This document shows, in pieces, positions 46,384-57,829 of a DNA stretch of 64,000 nt. The position numbers and the translations under genes were made by a program. The notes under the pieces are model-generated. The model was not told the DNA's origin, did no database searches, and worked only from the letters and a program-made list of their open reading frames with translations. Origin of the DNA: Takakia lepidozioides. Taxonomy: Eukaryota; Streptophyta; Takakiopsida; Takakiales; Takakiaceae. The DNA lies in contig CM060733.1 of assembly GCA_030704615.1 (NCBI GenBank), positions 22,382,001 through 22,446,000 on the forward strand. The letters run 5' to 3'. Every line of letters starts with the position of its first letter. Position 1 is the first letter of the stretch.

Positions 46384-47099
46384 TGTCGCACACCTCAGTT
46401 CGTTAAGCTCCCCCCTCAAGTCATAGTTACTCGCTTGATGCGCGCGCCTAACTCCCAACCTGGCCGCCGGGCCAACTTGGAGCTCCGGCTGCTCACCGGG
46501 GCATAACGGTCCCCCTTTGATCTCTCAAAGAGCCCTCCAACGATTTGGAACCAGCGGAATTCCCTTTTGTAGTTGGCAGTCCGGAACAACTCCCCACTCT
46601 TTGGTCGCTTTCCGGCTCGCTCGCTTACTCACTAGTTTTTTGTCGCCAACGGGCTTGCACCATTCTCGGGGTTACTACTCCCTATATATACTTCTGTAGC
46701 TGTCCGCGGGGGTTTCACAAACAACCATGCCATTTTATGGCGAACCACCACGAACACCCTCGACTCCCAGTGATGAGTCGCGGTGAGTCTTGGCCCACCC
46801 ACCACGGCCCCTATGGACCGTGATGAGTCCCAAGACTCCCACCACGAGGTCTCCGCCCCAGGGTGAGTCCTATGCCCACCCCACTAAGTCCCGCTAAGCT
46901 ACCACCACCCCTTGTGGAGCCACCCCCACCGCAACCCGGTGTGCGGGGCTCCACCTAGTGAGCGCCTCCGCCTCCTTGAGTGCCTTGGGCACTCAAGGGT
47001 GCTTCAGTCCCCCCATACCTATTGTTGCCACTGCCCCCACCACAGGGGCAGCCCCTCTTGTGTCCCAACCCCCTGCCCTCAAGGCAAAGGGCCGCGACA
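46384..47099 (-). repeat. 3' LTR of chromodomain gypsy element (family C/D)
   Basis: The 716-bp LTR reads TGTCGCGGCCCTTTGCC (47099) to GGTGTGCGACA (46384) on the minus strand and matches 6223-6950 end to end, including the TATA box. A purine-rich stretch GGTAGGGGTG precedes it at 47102-47113. It lies downstream of the chromodomain ORF of the same strand, so it is that element's 3' LTR. Confidence 0.87.
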
Positions 47100-48005
47100 C
47101 ACACCCCTACCAACAGGGAGTCGATGTCCTCATCGGCTTGTCCATTTTGTGGAAACGAACATCCAAGTTGTGGCGTCCCACATCAAGGAATTTGTTTCCG
47201 TACCATGGCGTCCCATGGCAAAGAACCAAACCCAACACTTGACTCTACTCTCCACTAGCTAGTTCGGCCGACTTCCTCCAAGTCCCTGCCAAGGGTGGAG
47301 CCTCTCAAGCTCCTCCCAGTGCACTCTTCTTGGCCTACTTCAAGGCCAAAGAACGATTCTCTCCGAGGATCGAATCGCCTTACTGCAACAACATTGCTTG
47401 CAACCGCTCATGATGCCGCTTTTGGCATCACCTTGAGCAAGGGTTCACCTCGAACCCTCTTTGACTAGGAAGATAACCTTGAACCAACCGCGCGCCCCAA
47501 TCACTACAATTGGGTCCGCCTTGGAATGCTGGCCTGAGGTACGAAAACACGCCGAAGCCGCACTACGATTTCGTCCCGAGGCTACACGATTATAGTACGT
47601 GAACGGAAGCACGTAGCTTCCGCGTTAGCCCGCACTACAAAGCAACCCCCTCAGTAGCGCAGTTATAGTATGCGCACGCGCAAGGTGCGCACTAGCACGT
47701 GAACTCCTAAAGAAGGCGCAAGTTTCCTTGCCTCTTGGATGGGAGTCACCCGATTTCGGCACTGCGCAATTACACGATTAATCCAATTTACCTCTCACAC
47801 TTTTGTAAGCTAGCATGCATTCTACACACTTGCCAACCACATCATGCATCACCATTCCAAACAAAATAGGACACACAACATTTGGAACCCATTTCCTTTA
47901 TAACAAATTTTTGTACAATACAAGTTTTTGCAATCGGGTTCCTAAGCTAGCTAAGCCGGGCTAAGCATGCATTTCCTCCCCCACGCTCTAAGGTTGATGT
48001 CCCCA
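47100..48005 (-). other. 3' untranslated part of chromodomain gypsy element
   Basis: About 900 bp between the integrase stop and the LTR without conserved ORF. Confidence 0.5.
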
Positions 48006-48435
48006 TCAACGCTTCTTCCGCTTTTGAGGTCGCCCTTTGAAAACTGCAACCACCTCGGATGCGTTTCCCATTTCTGAGGCACGCACCCAAGATGCCTCCA
48101 CATGATGATAGCCCTTCCATTTGACGAGATACTCCGTTTCTCGGTTCTTGAACCTCCTCGACTTAAGTACTGCCTCCACCTTATACTCAGGTTCATTTTC
48201 ATGATCCAACAACACAGGTGGCGGACGCAACAGTTGATGCCGATTCAGACGTGCTTCATCTTTGAAGTAAGGCTTCAAAATGGAGACGTGGAATACTGGA
48301 TGCACCTTGCTGTTTGCCGGCAGCTCCAATTCATACACATCCTCATTCATAACCTTCCGGATGCAAAAGGGTCCCGCATACGGAGGTACGAACTTTGGAC
48401 TCACTTCCGGAGGTAGTCGGAAATTCTTGATGTTC
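48006..48435 (-). pseudogene. Integrase C-terminus with chromodomain
   Basis: The frame reads SPKFVPPYAGPFCIRKVMNE and HPVFHVSILKPYF, the integrase C-terminal fold, then a chromodomain: YKVEAVLKSRRFKNRETEYL, VKWKGYHHVEASWVRASEM with the aromatic Tyr/Trp positions. Chromodomains of chromoviruses guide integration to marked heterochromatin. The upstream end is cut at 48435 by a solo LTR; the reading frame continues in register at 50577 on the far side. Ends with a basic KGRPQKRKKR tail. Confidence 0.92.
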
Positions 48436-50576
48436 TGTAGTGTGAATGCAGGAGAGTAACAGTGAAATTTTGTTTGGCATCAGGATTCGGCATTACTACA
48501 AAGGGAGAGCCCTGGTGCTAATAACAAGGAGGGAAGTATCCATGCCTACAGTTAATTCCATGGGCACAATATGCTATTACGCTGCCAGGACAAAATGTGG
48601 ATAAGTCATGAAATGCACCTTTTCCATCCATAGGATGAATGGCTTTCATCACTGGTGATTACCATAGAAACACAGGTCGAGGAAGCTTAGGGCTTGCTGG
48701 AGGATAATCGTGCAGGGAACAACAAGGTAATTTTGCTCAAGCCAGGTGAAGGGAGGCGGTGCAGTAATCGTTTCATAGTTTTGAAGAGAGGGAGTGTTGC
48801 AGGACGATTCATGAAGGGCAAGTAATATCATGTGCTACTGACAGAAGTAATGAAGGCATTGAGGCGGTGCTGCTTGTGATTTGACCTCTGAAGATATAGG
48901 AGTTGCGGGGAAAGCAGCTCGGTGGAGGGGCGGCAGTGCCATCGTTACTCTCATGACCACGATGACAGGGAGGATGAACTTGCAAGGGAAACGGCCTGCT
49001 GACAGGGAATAGAAAGGTGGGGTTGCTGGCACAATCAAAGGCTAGTTAAAGTGATGGAGCAGCTCCATCACGACGAGCATCTGCCGAGGTAGGGAGTGCA
49101 AACTGATACTGCCGCCATTGCATTCATGTGCGATTATTGAAAGCTGCACTTGTGGGAGAAGCAATTGCTGCCAGATGACGGGCAGCGATGGGATTACTGA
49201 CTTGACCACATGTTGATTGATGCAATCGCCAGCATGAGGGCGTTGGCTTGTGGACAGTGGTACAGGTTATCTGTAAATAAGGAGGCAAAGGAGTGAAATG
49301 TATAGAGAAGAAGCTTTCAGATGATGACTGTCTGCTTGTTATCATATCAGATCGTAGGGTAGATTAGCAGAGATGGTAGGATAGGGTAGTTAGTTGGCAA
49401 GCGACAAGGTTACTGCCATAGGTTGAAACAGAGCCGTCATGACTCACTGAACGCTTAAATCGACAAAATATCTGAAAGGTGGAGTGGCAGAGCAATGACA
49501 GGATCTGACATGCATAGATCTTTGTTTTTACAACGTGGCATTCAGACGACAAGAGGAGTTAGGGGAGCTGCTGACAGAGATGGTGAGGTGCCATTTCGGG
49601 CAGGCAATCCCACCGCTTCAGCTGGAGTATAAGAGAGCTAAGTTCATAGATGCAGGGCTCTTCTCTTACTTAGGGATAGTTGCTATGGAATTTTGGTAGA
49701 GATACTCTCAATGGAAATGAGGGAGATAGAAAAAGATTTTGGCAAATGGAATGGAGACTTCTGGAATTCATACCAGTCCTGGTGGTAGAGAGAAAGTGAG
49801 GCAGGGTGGAAGTTGTGTGGAGTGCTGCAAGAAGTTGGGAAGTTAGTTCTTAAACATAGGATGCTTCCTATTTTGGGAGGATGTGAATGAGGTTGAGTAA
49901 AGAAGAAGTGCCCATGACTTACAATGAGGGCAACATGCATATAATTAGGTTAGGCAGTAGCATTTTCAGAGAGAATGAATCAGGTGGAAGTAAACCTGTT
50001 GGCTGCTGATTGCATGATTACTTAGAAGCATGCAGGGGCTAAGGGCTGCAACAGAGAAGATCACTTGAGGGTGATTATTGGTAGCCCATTTTGTATCTGC
50101 AAGAAGGGATTGAGAGGGTTGAAAGTGTCATATGTCCTTGATGATGCAAAGGGATGGGGAAAAGAGATCTTGAAAGAGGAATGGTGGATCATCAAAGTGA
50201 GGCTATGTGTGTGTGAAAAACCTGGAGCCCGTTGTAGTTGAACCAGTGACCATAAAACTTGATGTGTATTTCATGGGTGCTGGCTAACCTGATTTTGTGA
50301 TAATGTATGTCTTGAAACATTTAGGAAACAGAACCCTGGCATATGCAATACCCTGTTTACAAATGAGCCAAGTTATAAGTTTGAGAAACTTCTCAACCCA
50401 TGTCCATGTCTTCTCTTCCGCTGCGGCGTGGATGAGGGTACCCAATCTCTGATCATGAATAGAGTAGGAGTGATTAAGTGTGGTGTGAGTCTTAGGGCAG
50501 TAAGTGTGTATTTGGGTAAGGAACAATTTAGGAGTTAACTAGAAGGGGATTTATGCCCCCTTCTTTTCACACTACA
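48436..50576 (+). mobile_element. Solo LTR (family L) inserted in integrase
   Basis: 2,141 bp from TGTAGTGTGAATGC to TTTTCACACTACA, with inverted termini TGTAGTGTGA/TCACACTACA. Flanked by a 4-bp direct repeat GTTC (48432-48435 and 50577-50580). Removing it and one repeat joins the integrase frame perfectly. It defines the true ends of this LTR family. No internal element remains, so it arose by LTR-LTR recombination. ORFs inside are spurious. Confidence 0.9.
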
Positions 50577-50722
50577 GTTCAACCAGACCTCCGTGCCTGC
50601 CTCAAACTTCACTTCCCTCCGCTTCCGATTCGCCTGCCTTTCATACCATTTCCTAGCTTTGGCTATGTTGTACTTTGCGAGCTTCAACAAACGCTCGCGT
50701 TCTTCCAGTACCGCCGCGAGGT
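50577..50722 (-). pseudogene. Integrase segment upstream of the solo LTR
   Basis: RERLLKLAKYNIAKARKWYE and RKRREVKFEAGTEVWLN are the helix and start of the C-terminal domain of a gypsy integrase, in register with the chromodomain part at 48435. It is truncated at about 50723 by the end of another element (CTATTTCATGAGC). Confidence 0.85.
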
Positions 50723-51560
50723 TTACTATTTCATGAGCAGAAACCATGAGCCATGAGCCATGAGCCGCATGAGCCGCATGAGCGGTGAGCCGAAGTCTAA
50801 GACACGCGGATTTCATGAGCGGACTCCTCCAAATTTGGAAATGCGGCAGATTAAACAAGTATTAAAATAATAGTTTTTTATTTGACCTTGCCGTTTTTGG
50901 ACGTTCCAGATCATGTAATGCGGCGAAGATATGTCGTCAGTAACAAGTTCGCTCATGGTTTTTTAGATCCGCTCATGGAAATAAGTGACCGTGCAACGGG
51001 AAATCCAGTATACCACTGCAAAAGGACGTTGCATAATGGCCTGTATAGAGTATTCCGCGGTTTTACATGCCTTAACATTGGAATGAAGCTGACCCTTTTG
51101 CCGCGATTGAACCAATGGAGTCTGCACCAATAGAGTCTGCAGTACTTCACAATTCTGTCTTCTTCGGGTATTCGGCGGGAAAGGTTTGCAACTGAACTGG
51201 GAAATAAGGTGCCGCATTAGGGTTCGCACGTGCGAAATTTCGGAGCGGTTTGGTGTTGGCGAAGGCCGCCTCTACCAGTACCTTCAACGATACTTGGAAA
51301 TGCGGCGCCGCATTTCCTTGTCGGAGGTCGAATGAGGAAAGCAAGTTTTCGGAAAGCGGAAAAACATGAACCCTCCAACATACAAAAATACATGCACGTG
51401 GAAACAAGTGAACGATATAGTAATATCTTAGTTCGAGCAAAACAGGTTACTGGTAGGCAAGACATATGTCGGACCTTTCTGTGGCCAGAGTCTGGCAGCA
51501 GTACAGTTCTACTATCCGAAAAGGATGGGCGTACCATTGTATTGGGACCGCAAGCCAAGC
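50723..51560. mobile_element. Terminal region of SWIM-transposase element
   Basis: Starts with TTTACTATTTCATGAGCAG and repeated CATGAGCC/CATGAGCGG words (50733-50830, 50940-50980). The same terminus is at 53751 and 17084 beside the methyltransferase-like genes. A perfect 22-bp palindrome centred on GGCGCC lies at 51296-51317. Small ORFs here look spurious. Confidence 0.5.
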
Positions 51561-52439
51561 TCACTGGTCCCCTGGATCCATATTCAGAAGAGTGTGAACC
51601 TCCTGGGGGCTCAACCCTGGTGCATGTATGAAGTGATGAGTTGTGGAATTACAACGGAGTCTCTTTAGGTACACGTAGTACAAATGCTTGCAAGGGCAGT
51701 ATGATGCCCCCTTGTTCGCCATGATCTGGAAGTCGGTGCAATTGCAGGTGGGTAATTCTGAAATGGTGATGGTGTACACCTCATTGCGAACAGCTGAGCC
51801 TGCCGTGGCCATCTGATACACACGCCCGAATCCTGGTGGGGGCACTTCTGTCGAGCTCTAGATTGTACAGTTCATCCGAAGTGCATTCCCCATCCTTGTC
51901 TCGTTCACTTTTGAGGGAGGTCGCCGCCTCTTCGGTTTCCCCCAACGGTGTGTAGGATGCTTAGAGCTGTCGTGTCCCATTGTTCTTGCTCTCACAGGGG
52001 TCGGTGGTGGAGGCTGTGGAAGCGGAAATGGTTGTCTGGGGACGTCAGTGCGCTGCACCATCCGAAATCCTGCGGCGGTAAGGGCGTCGGCCTCAACCTG
52101 ACTCAGATCGCAGCCTGGTTCCACCGGCCACACCGGGGGAGCCTCTGGCATTGTTTGTATGCCGTACTTGGGCTTTCCATACACGCAAATCATAACGTCG
52201 TGCCTGCAGAACCAGAACTGGGTGGTTGTCGCCTCCGCAAACTTTGCATGGACAAATCTTCCTGTAAAAGTAGGAGCAGGGACAGCCCCATCTGGATTCC
52301 TCCTTATCATCTCTAAACAACGTTGCCGTGTATCCACATGAATTGCGGAACACCTTCCTCGAAACGACGGCTTTGTGCGAGCAATTCTCCACTGTGATGC
52401 AGACACAGTCGTCTCCACAATGGCTTGGCCATACTGCAA
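51561..52439 (-). pseudogene. SWIM-finger transposase, C-terminal part (copy 2)
   Basis: Two frames, 51858-52439 and 51561-51845. The first has QFWFCRHDVMICVYGKPKYG and a PPVWPVEPG stretch that also occurs in copy 1. The second contains a SWIM finger: LPTCNCTDFQIMANKGASYC, then PCKHLYYVYLKRL, with Cys-X-Cys and Cys-X-His ligands. SWIM fingers form the C-terminus of MULE-like transposases and bind DNA. The DDE core is missing; upstream of 52439 only AT-rich repeats follow. Confidence 0.75.
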
Positions 52440-52559
52440 AACGTTGAATCCCCTTACTCTACCGTAGTTGTTCCTTTAGAACAAATAATAATCACAGAAT
52501 CAACTTTCGTTTAAATTGCTATATGTATGAATCCATCTCACAAACCTTCCTGACTCTTC

Positions 52560-52890
52560 TCATATCCATTGTGCATTCATCTACACTGTATTCATGCGTG
52601 CTCCATTCATGAAAGCTTCCTTTGTACAACATCCATTGTACATTCATCCTCTGTACTCTTTAATCCACCCCACAAACCTTCCACACTCATTTCATATACT
52701 TTGTGCATTCGTCAAAAGATTTGGTCATGCATCTTCCTGTCATGAATTTTTGTCATTGCTCAACATCCATTATCCATTCATCCATTTTACTCTTATCCAT
52801 CCGTCATTCATCCATCTACATAGATTTTTCAAACTCATCCATCTGTTTATCATCCAACTGTACATTCATCCATCATTTATTCAATGCCTT
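52560..52890. repeat. Degenerate ATTCATCC-rich tract
   Basis: Many irregular copies of CATTCATCC / CATCCATT without fixed period; no gene. Confidence 0.7.
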
Positions 52891-53103
52891 TTATTATGTC
52901 GTCCAGCTTGTTTCCGCGGTAAAGGGTGCCAATCCGCGGGAATACACTCCACTTCTTTCTGGGTGCGTGGTGACTCGGCCTCCACGTGTGATGACGTGGA
53001 CTGAGCCCCGTGACGTGGCATTTGCGCAAGGTGACGTGGCGTGAGCGCAGTCGCGCTCATGCGCTCACGCGCTCACGTGACCAGGCTCACGCCGAGGCAT
53101 CCC

Positions 53104-53250
53104 TGTCAACATTGTCCACCAAAGCTCCTCGAAGGGTCCTCCAAGGACCCCAAAGATCCTCCAAAAACTCCTCCAAGGACCCCAAAGATCCTCCAAATAC
53201 TCCTCCAAGGGCCCTCAAATATCTTCCAAACAATCCTCCAAATGCCCTTA
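53104..53250. repeat. Tandem repeat, unit about 36 bp
   Basis: Units of the form CTCCTCCAAGGACCCCAAAG plus ATCCTCCAAA, about four copies with drift. It follows a GC-rich block with TGACGTGG motifs at 52992, 53011 and 53032. From 53251 to 53750 no gene is recognised. Confidence 0.8.
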
Positions 53251-53750
53251 AATTTCAGTAAGTCCTTTCACTGTTGATACCTTAACAGAGGTGGGGAATA
53301 TTCTGGTAAAAATAGTACCAGGTAAAATACTGCCACTTAAGCAGCCACGTCGCCCACACGGTGGCGGTATCATCGCGTTCCATCCCTCGGCTAGGTGGTG
53401 TGGCGCAGGAGACAAAAAAAACGCCAAGTCCCAGCCCTCCTCTCTGTTCACGATTACCCTAATGGACAACCTTATTAGCAACTTTTTAATTTTTTTAAAC
53501 CTAATGGGCAACCTTATTAACATTATATGTGCCTTCAAAATGACACGTGTAGTGATGTAGTCGTATAAATAGAGTTGTGAAACCATCTTCAGTCATGGAG
53601 TCATAAGATTCCATGAAACGTCATCCACGTGTAATCAAACATATCACACTAGTCATATAAACCATCCCTGTCATCATGGTCAACTATGTTTGACCAATGC
53701 TCCCTAACTTTCCGGAGTCATGTAGTGATATCCATTACTACAGAGGGGGG

Positions 53751-53977
53751 CTGCTATTTCATGAGCGGCATGAGCATGAGCGGAAAAAAAAAAAACATGA
53801 GCGGACCATTGTGTGTCCACGGAAATAGGGTTAGGAGGCACGGAAATAGGGTAATGTGAAGTTGGAATGTGGCACCAGTGGACTCGTCATAACAATGAAA
53901 TGCAACATTTTATTGCAAATTTTGTGGCAAGCCACATCTATACAAGTGTGTCCTAACTGTCATAGCCAGAATGGGCA
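53751..53977 (-). other. 3' flank and terminus of methyltransferase-like unit
   Basis: Contains AATAAA (53909-53914 reversed) and the terminal block CTATTTCATGAGCGGCATGA, an exact counterpart of the end at 17084. Similarity to the plus copy stops at about 53745. Confidence 0.6.
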
Positions 53978-56337
53978 CTACTCTCTTACACCCTCCGAGG
54001 AACTTGCCCCACCTTCCTCCTCATCCCCCTCATCCCCCCCATCCTCTGAGCTCTGTGATGCATAAGTTTCACTATGCCTCTCAAAAATTCCGTCCTCTCC
54101 TTGGGGGACTGTCCACCTCACCTCCTGGGAATCTTTTGCCTCTTCTCCCCCACTTTCCTCAGCAAAATCTAAGACAAATCTACGAGCCTGACGGGCTCTA
54201 ATAGCTGCTACCTCCTCCCTCATCTTCATTTTCTTGAGGCTTGCCTCGTCTAAAATCTGTTGTACACGACTAGGTTCGGAAGACCTCCTAATGGACACCA
54301 AAGCAAGCCGGGCAACATAAGTAGGAAGGATGTAGTCCCTTTCTGGACTCGACATGAAATCCCCCCTGGCAAAAAAAGGCATGTTCCTCCTGCCCATGAA
54401 CTGCGGTGTAGACGTCCCTCCTGCAGTACTTGGCATCATGCAGTAAGAACAAATCCACTTTAAGAATGTCAATACCAGTAGAAGTCAAAAAGGGTCTTTC
54501 AATGAAATAAGAGAGCGAAGGGAGGTGCCTCACAAAATCAAGAGGCAACTTACAATGCGACCACTCACTCATAAAACGGGGGCTCATCGGCCTCGATCCC
54601 AACTTGTACCTCCCCCACCTCCTTCTCGGATTCTTCCTCATCCTCCGAGGATGCCTCTTCTTCTTTTGGCAGACGTTCAGCCGCTGCAAGTTCAGAGTTG
54701 TGGAGGGCAGTATCTGGCTCGAAGGCAAAGACATGCCTGTCGGACAACGTCCCTGCCCACATTGAAGCACCTGAGGGACAAAACGGGTGGTTAGTAGCAT
54801 GCGGCATGCAATTGCAATCGGGCGAGGGGACAAAATGTGCATATGAAGGCTTACCCGTGCCGCATGTGAGGTCAAGAATCCGCCCTTGGACATCCGAGCA
54901 CGTCTCCGTGAGGGTTTGGATGAAAGTAGGGCTCCGGGTCCGGCTGTACCGCCACGGTTTGCCTGTCTTTGTGTCCTTCGGCATACTGGATTGGGGCACA
55001 TAGTTGTAGAGGACATCGTAGGTAACAAGGTCCACAACGGCATCAACAAGACAACCGTCATTGCAGAATTTGAACGTAGACCCTCTCTTCACAAAACAAT
55101 ATGCCTCAAACACCAATGTCTGCACATCCAACAAAAGAGGGATCCACTCCAGGGTCTAGTTTAGATACACCACAATATGAAGTGAATGCAATAGATTGAT
55201 AACTTACACTCTGGCCCTCTGTTCGCAACCCCTGCGTATTGATGCAGAACCATTTTTTCAGGAGGACCGGGGTGACACTTTTTGGTGTCCACCTTGCCAC
55301 AACATTCTCTGTGGTCTTCCTTCTTGTGGCAAGGACCACCATACGTCCACCGTCATCCAAGAGCATCCCCACCAGCCCAAACCCGGCTCTCCAGTAGTCC
55401 TCCGTAAACCTGTTCCAGGTGGGCACACCATCCAGGCCCTCCAGCAGCTCCCCATCTGGAATATCGAGGAGAATCATATCGCAGGCTCTCTCCACCTCAA
55501 ACCCCACCCCCCCACCCCGAGTGCTCTTGCAATCCGTACTCACAGCCGTGAAGAATTCCATCATGGCTTCCAAACCAGGGGTGTCTTTAGGCTCTGTAGC
55601 AGCAGCCCTCTTCTTGGCTTTCCCCTTCAGCTCCTCCAGAGACTTGTTGTGTGCCACCTTCTTCGCCTTGGCAGCCAAACCGTCAAGAAAGCTCTCATTG
55701 ACGCATTGGATGATAGTTGGGGATTCTAGCTTTGGCCTTTGCGGAAACATCACCGCCGAATACCGCCGTGTAGGCTCGCCCTCAAATGCCAACTTCTTGG
55801 CAGAGCCAGTCCCAGTCCGAACTGACTTGGGAACCCGGGCGACCGGTGACTTGGTAGCAGCAGTCGCAGGACCTTGCACAAAGTCGTCATCGGAGTCACT
55901 CCCTTGGGGCCCCTCCTACGCCTCCTCTAGTGCCCCGGTGGTTTTCTGTTTTTTGGGGGTTACTTTACTCCCCTGTTTCCGTGTCCTTTTCATTTGTCAT
56001 TTATTCTTCTCATTCAATTTCTCCTGAATACCTGACTGAGCAAGCTCTGCCGCTTTCCTGGACTTGGCAAGCGCTTTCGCCTCCTTTGGACCCAGCGGAG
56101 GCAGCGGAGCCCGGTTTTGTCGGGCCTCCGCATCCAGCTTCAATTGGAACTCGGATGAGTCGAGCGAGCCGGGCGGAAGGTCCACATTCCAAGGGCAGTC
56201 GCGCAAATGCTCCAGATGCCACTCCTTCACGATAACGTCAGTGTACATGGAGTCAGCTCCAGGGTTCCTCCATGCGAGGAAGAATGGCGGCTGGAAGGAC
56301 ATATGACCTTTCTCCAACAGGGAGAACTTACAGTACC
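53978..56337 (-). pseudogene. Amino-methyltransferase-like spliced gene (copy 2)
   Basis: Exons read 56337-55208, 55119-54855, 54770-54569 and about 54437-53978; introns 55207-55120 and 54854-54771 have clean GT-AG ends and keep frame. Exon 1 starts with CKFSLLEKGHMSFQPPFFLA and HLRDCPWNVDLPP, then a basic linker. The catalytic part has CDMILLDIPDGELLEG (motif IV-like, DIPD instead of DPPY), VVLATRRK, then YDVLYNYVPQSS, and RILDLTCGTG joined by splicing to ASMWAGTLSDRHVFAFEPD, a good SAM motif I and following acidic strand. Order IV-I fits beta-type DNA amino-methyltransferases. The acidic tail ends at 53978. Defects: in-frame TGA (55997) and TAG (55916), and the third acceptor AG is AT at 54438. 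The ParB-like 5' part is not present upstream. Confidence 0.68.
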
Positions 56338-56388
56338 TGCATTCAAAAAACACAGACAGAATCACATCCATTTTTCTAGAATGGGTCC

Positions 56389-56670
56389 GAAAATGGCTAA
56401 GTCCCAGATCTGACTGGGCCCGGAACTGGAAAAATGGCGCTGAATTTCCAGAATATGTGCCATCTGCCCCAGGGACTTAGCCATTTTCAGACCCTGTACT
56501 GGAAAAATGGCGCCATTTTTCCAGTACAGGGTCCGAAAATGGCTAAGTCCCAGAACTGACTGGGCCCGGAACTGGAAAAATGGCGCCGAATTTCCAGAGT
56601 GTGCCAGCCACCCCCGGGGCTTAGCCATCCGCCCCATGGCCGGAAACAAGAAATTCGGCGCCATTTTTCT
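56389..56670. repeat. Palindromic GGCGCC repeat cluster in upstream intron
   Basis: Four inverted-repeat cores at 56426-56451, 56498-56525, 56572-56597 and 56650-56669, each of the type CTGGAAAAATGGCGCC with a mirrored half. The second is the centre of an 80-bp inverted repeat (56472-56551). The cluster lies directly upstream of the acceptor (AATGCAG) of exon 1 at 56337. Confidence 0.9.
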
Positions 56671-56839
56671 AGGGGCTTCACAACTAATTTTCATGCGCCA
56701 CATAAGGCAACTTACATCCTGGAAATGTAGGGACTACAATGGCCACGGATCAAAGAAAGGCAACGCATATGTACCTGTACAGAAGGCGCGTTGCCGCTTT
56801 GTCGCCGTTCAGTTGGTCGGCATTGCCGCTGTAGAATAA

Positions 56840-57504
56840 TAGGAATTTCTGACTTAATGACAATTTTCAGAACTTTTTAATATCTTTCTAGCCTGCGATA
56901 CTTTCGATATTGCTGCGATAGGGCAATGTTCTTCGATATCTTGTATACAGTCGATAGTATATCTTGGACTGAATGATAGAAGAGATGGATGAAAAATTGT
57001 AAAGGATGGTTGAAGGAGTTTTTGAGCGGTTATTACAGTTATTGAAATACTCTGCTATATAAAGCGTTAATGAGAAGCAGAAAGTGTCAATTGAGCCAGA
57101 GAGCCGTGACCGGGAGTAGAGAGAGTAGAGTGAGTAGGAGGTAGATTATAGAGTTATTCTGCAATGGTAGATTTAGTATTGCGTTCTTGCAGTGTTGTGA
57201 TTTATGAATGAGAAGAAGAAGAAAAAGGAAGTGCAATTCACTTTGTGTACGTGTGAAGAATGGAGTGATGGAATGAGGATGTGTTTTCGTGTGTAAGAAC
57301 TGAAGAACCATATGAGATGATGAGAATGCGCATTAATGAAACAGATAAGAATTCGATGTGAGGATTAGTTCTGGTCCATCAAGAGGAATATCGATAGAGA
57401 GATATTCAAAGCTCAAGAAGGAGCCGATTAAGGAAAAGAAGACAGAGAGAGGGTTTTCAATTGGATTCATGATAGGAGTGAAACAGTGAATTAAAATCAT
57501 TTGC
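56840..57504. other. AT-rich spacer before F-box ORFs
   Basis: A sharp switch to AT-rich sequence. A CTATATAAAG box lies at 57053-57062, the likely promoter for a transcript toward the F-box ORFs. No other gene is recognised. Confidence 0.4.
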
Positions 57505-57813
57505 ATGGCGGAGAGCAATAGTGAAAGAATAAAGGAAGTGTCAGAATTGATCTCTGGATTACCAGATCATTTATCGATAACAATCTTTCAGAAACTTTGT
57601 TGTAGTGATAAAGAAGTATTCTTATTGCAATTGGTCAATAAAGGATGGCATAGGGAGATATCCATTCTATACCGGAGTTGTTATTGGAAGCATAGTTGGT
57701 TGCAGAAGTGGTATAGACCATTTAAAGGCTATCCTGAACTTATGAAAGAATGGAATCATAACTTTGGTGAGGGAAAATCTTTGGAGCGACTTGAGAAACA
57801 GAATTGGTGGTGA
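57505..57813 (+). CDS. F-box protein, short (first of tandem pair)
   Basis: A 102-codon protein with an F-box at residues about 14-52: LISGLPDHLSITIFQKLCCS and LLQLVNKGWHREIS, the Leu-Pro and Leu-Val-X-Lys-X-Trp landmarks. F-box proteins dock substrates to SCF ubiquitin ligases through Skp1. There is no downstream substrate-binding domain; the tail is Trp/Lys-rich. Codon usage is AT-rich, unlike the GC-rich flanks. The next ORF begins 16 bp after the stop. Confidence 0.7.
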   Translation: MAESNSERIKEVSELISGLPDHLSITIFQKLCCSDKEVFLLQLVNKGWHREISILYRSCYWKHSWLQKWYRPFKGYPELMKEWNHNFGEGKSLERLEKQNWW

Positions 57814-57829
57814 AGAATGATCACTAGCG

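Noticed and set aside
53265-53750. Second CACTA-like element
   Set aside because: Some TGTAGTGAT and ACTACAG words are present but no matching inverted ends or 3-bp duplication could be found.
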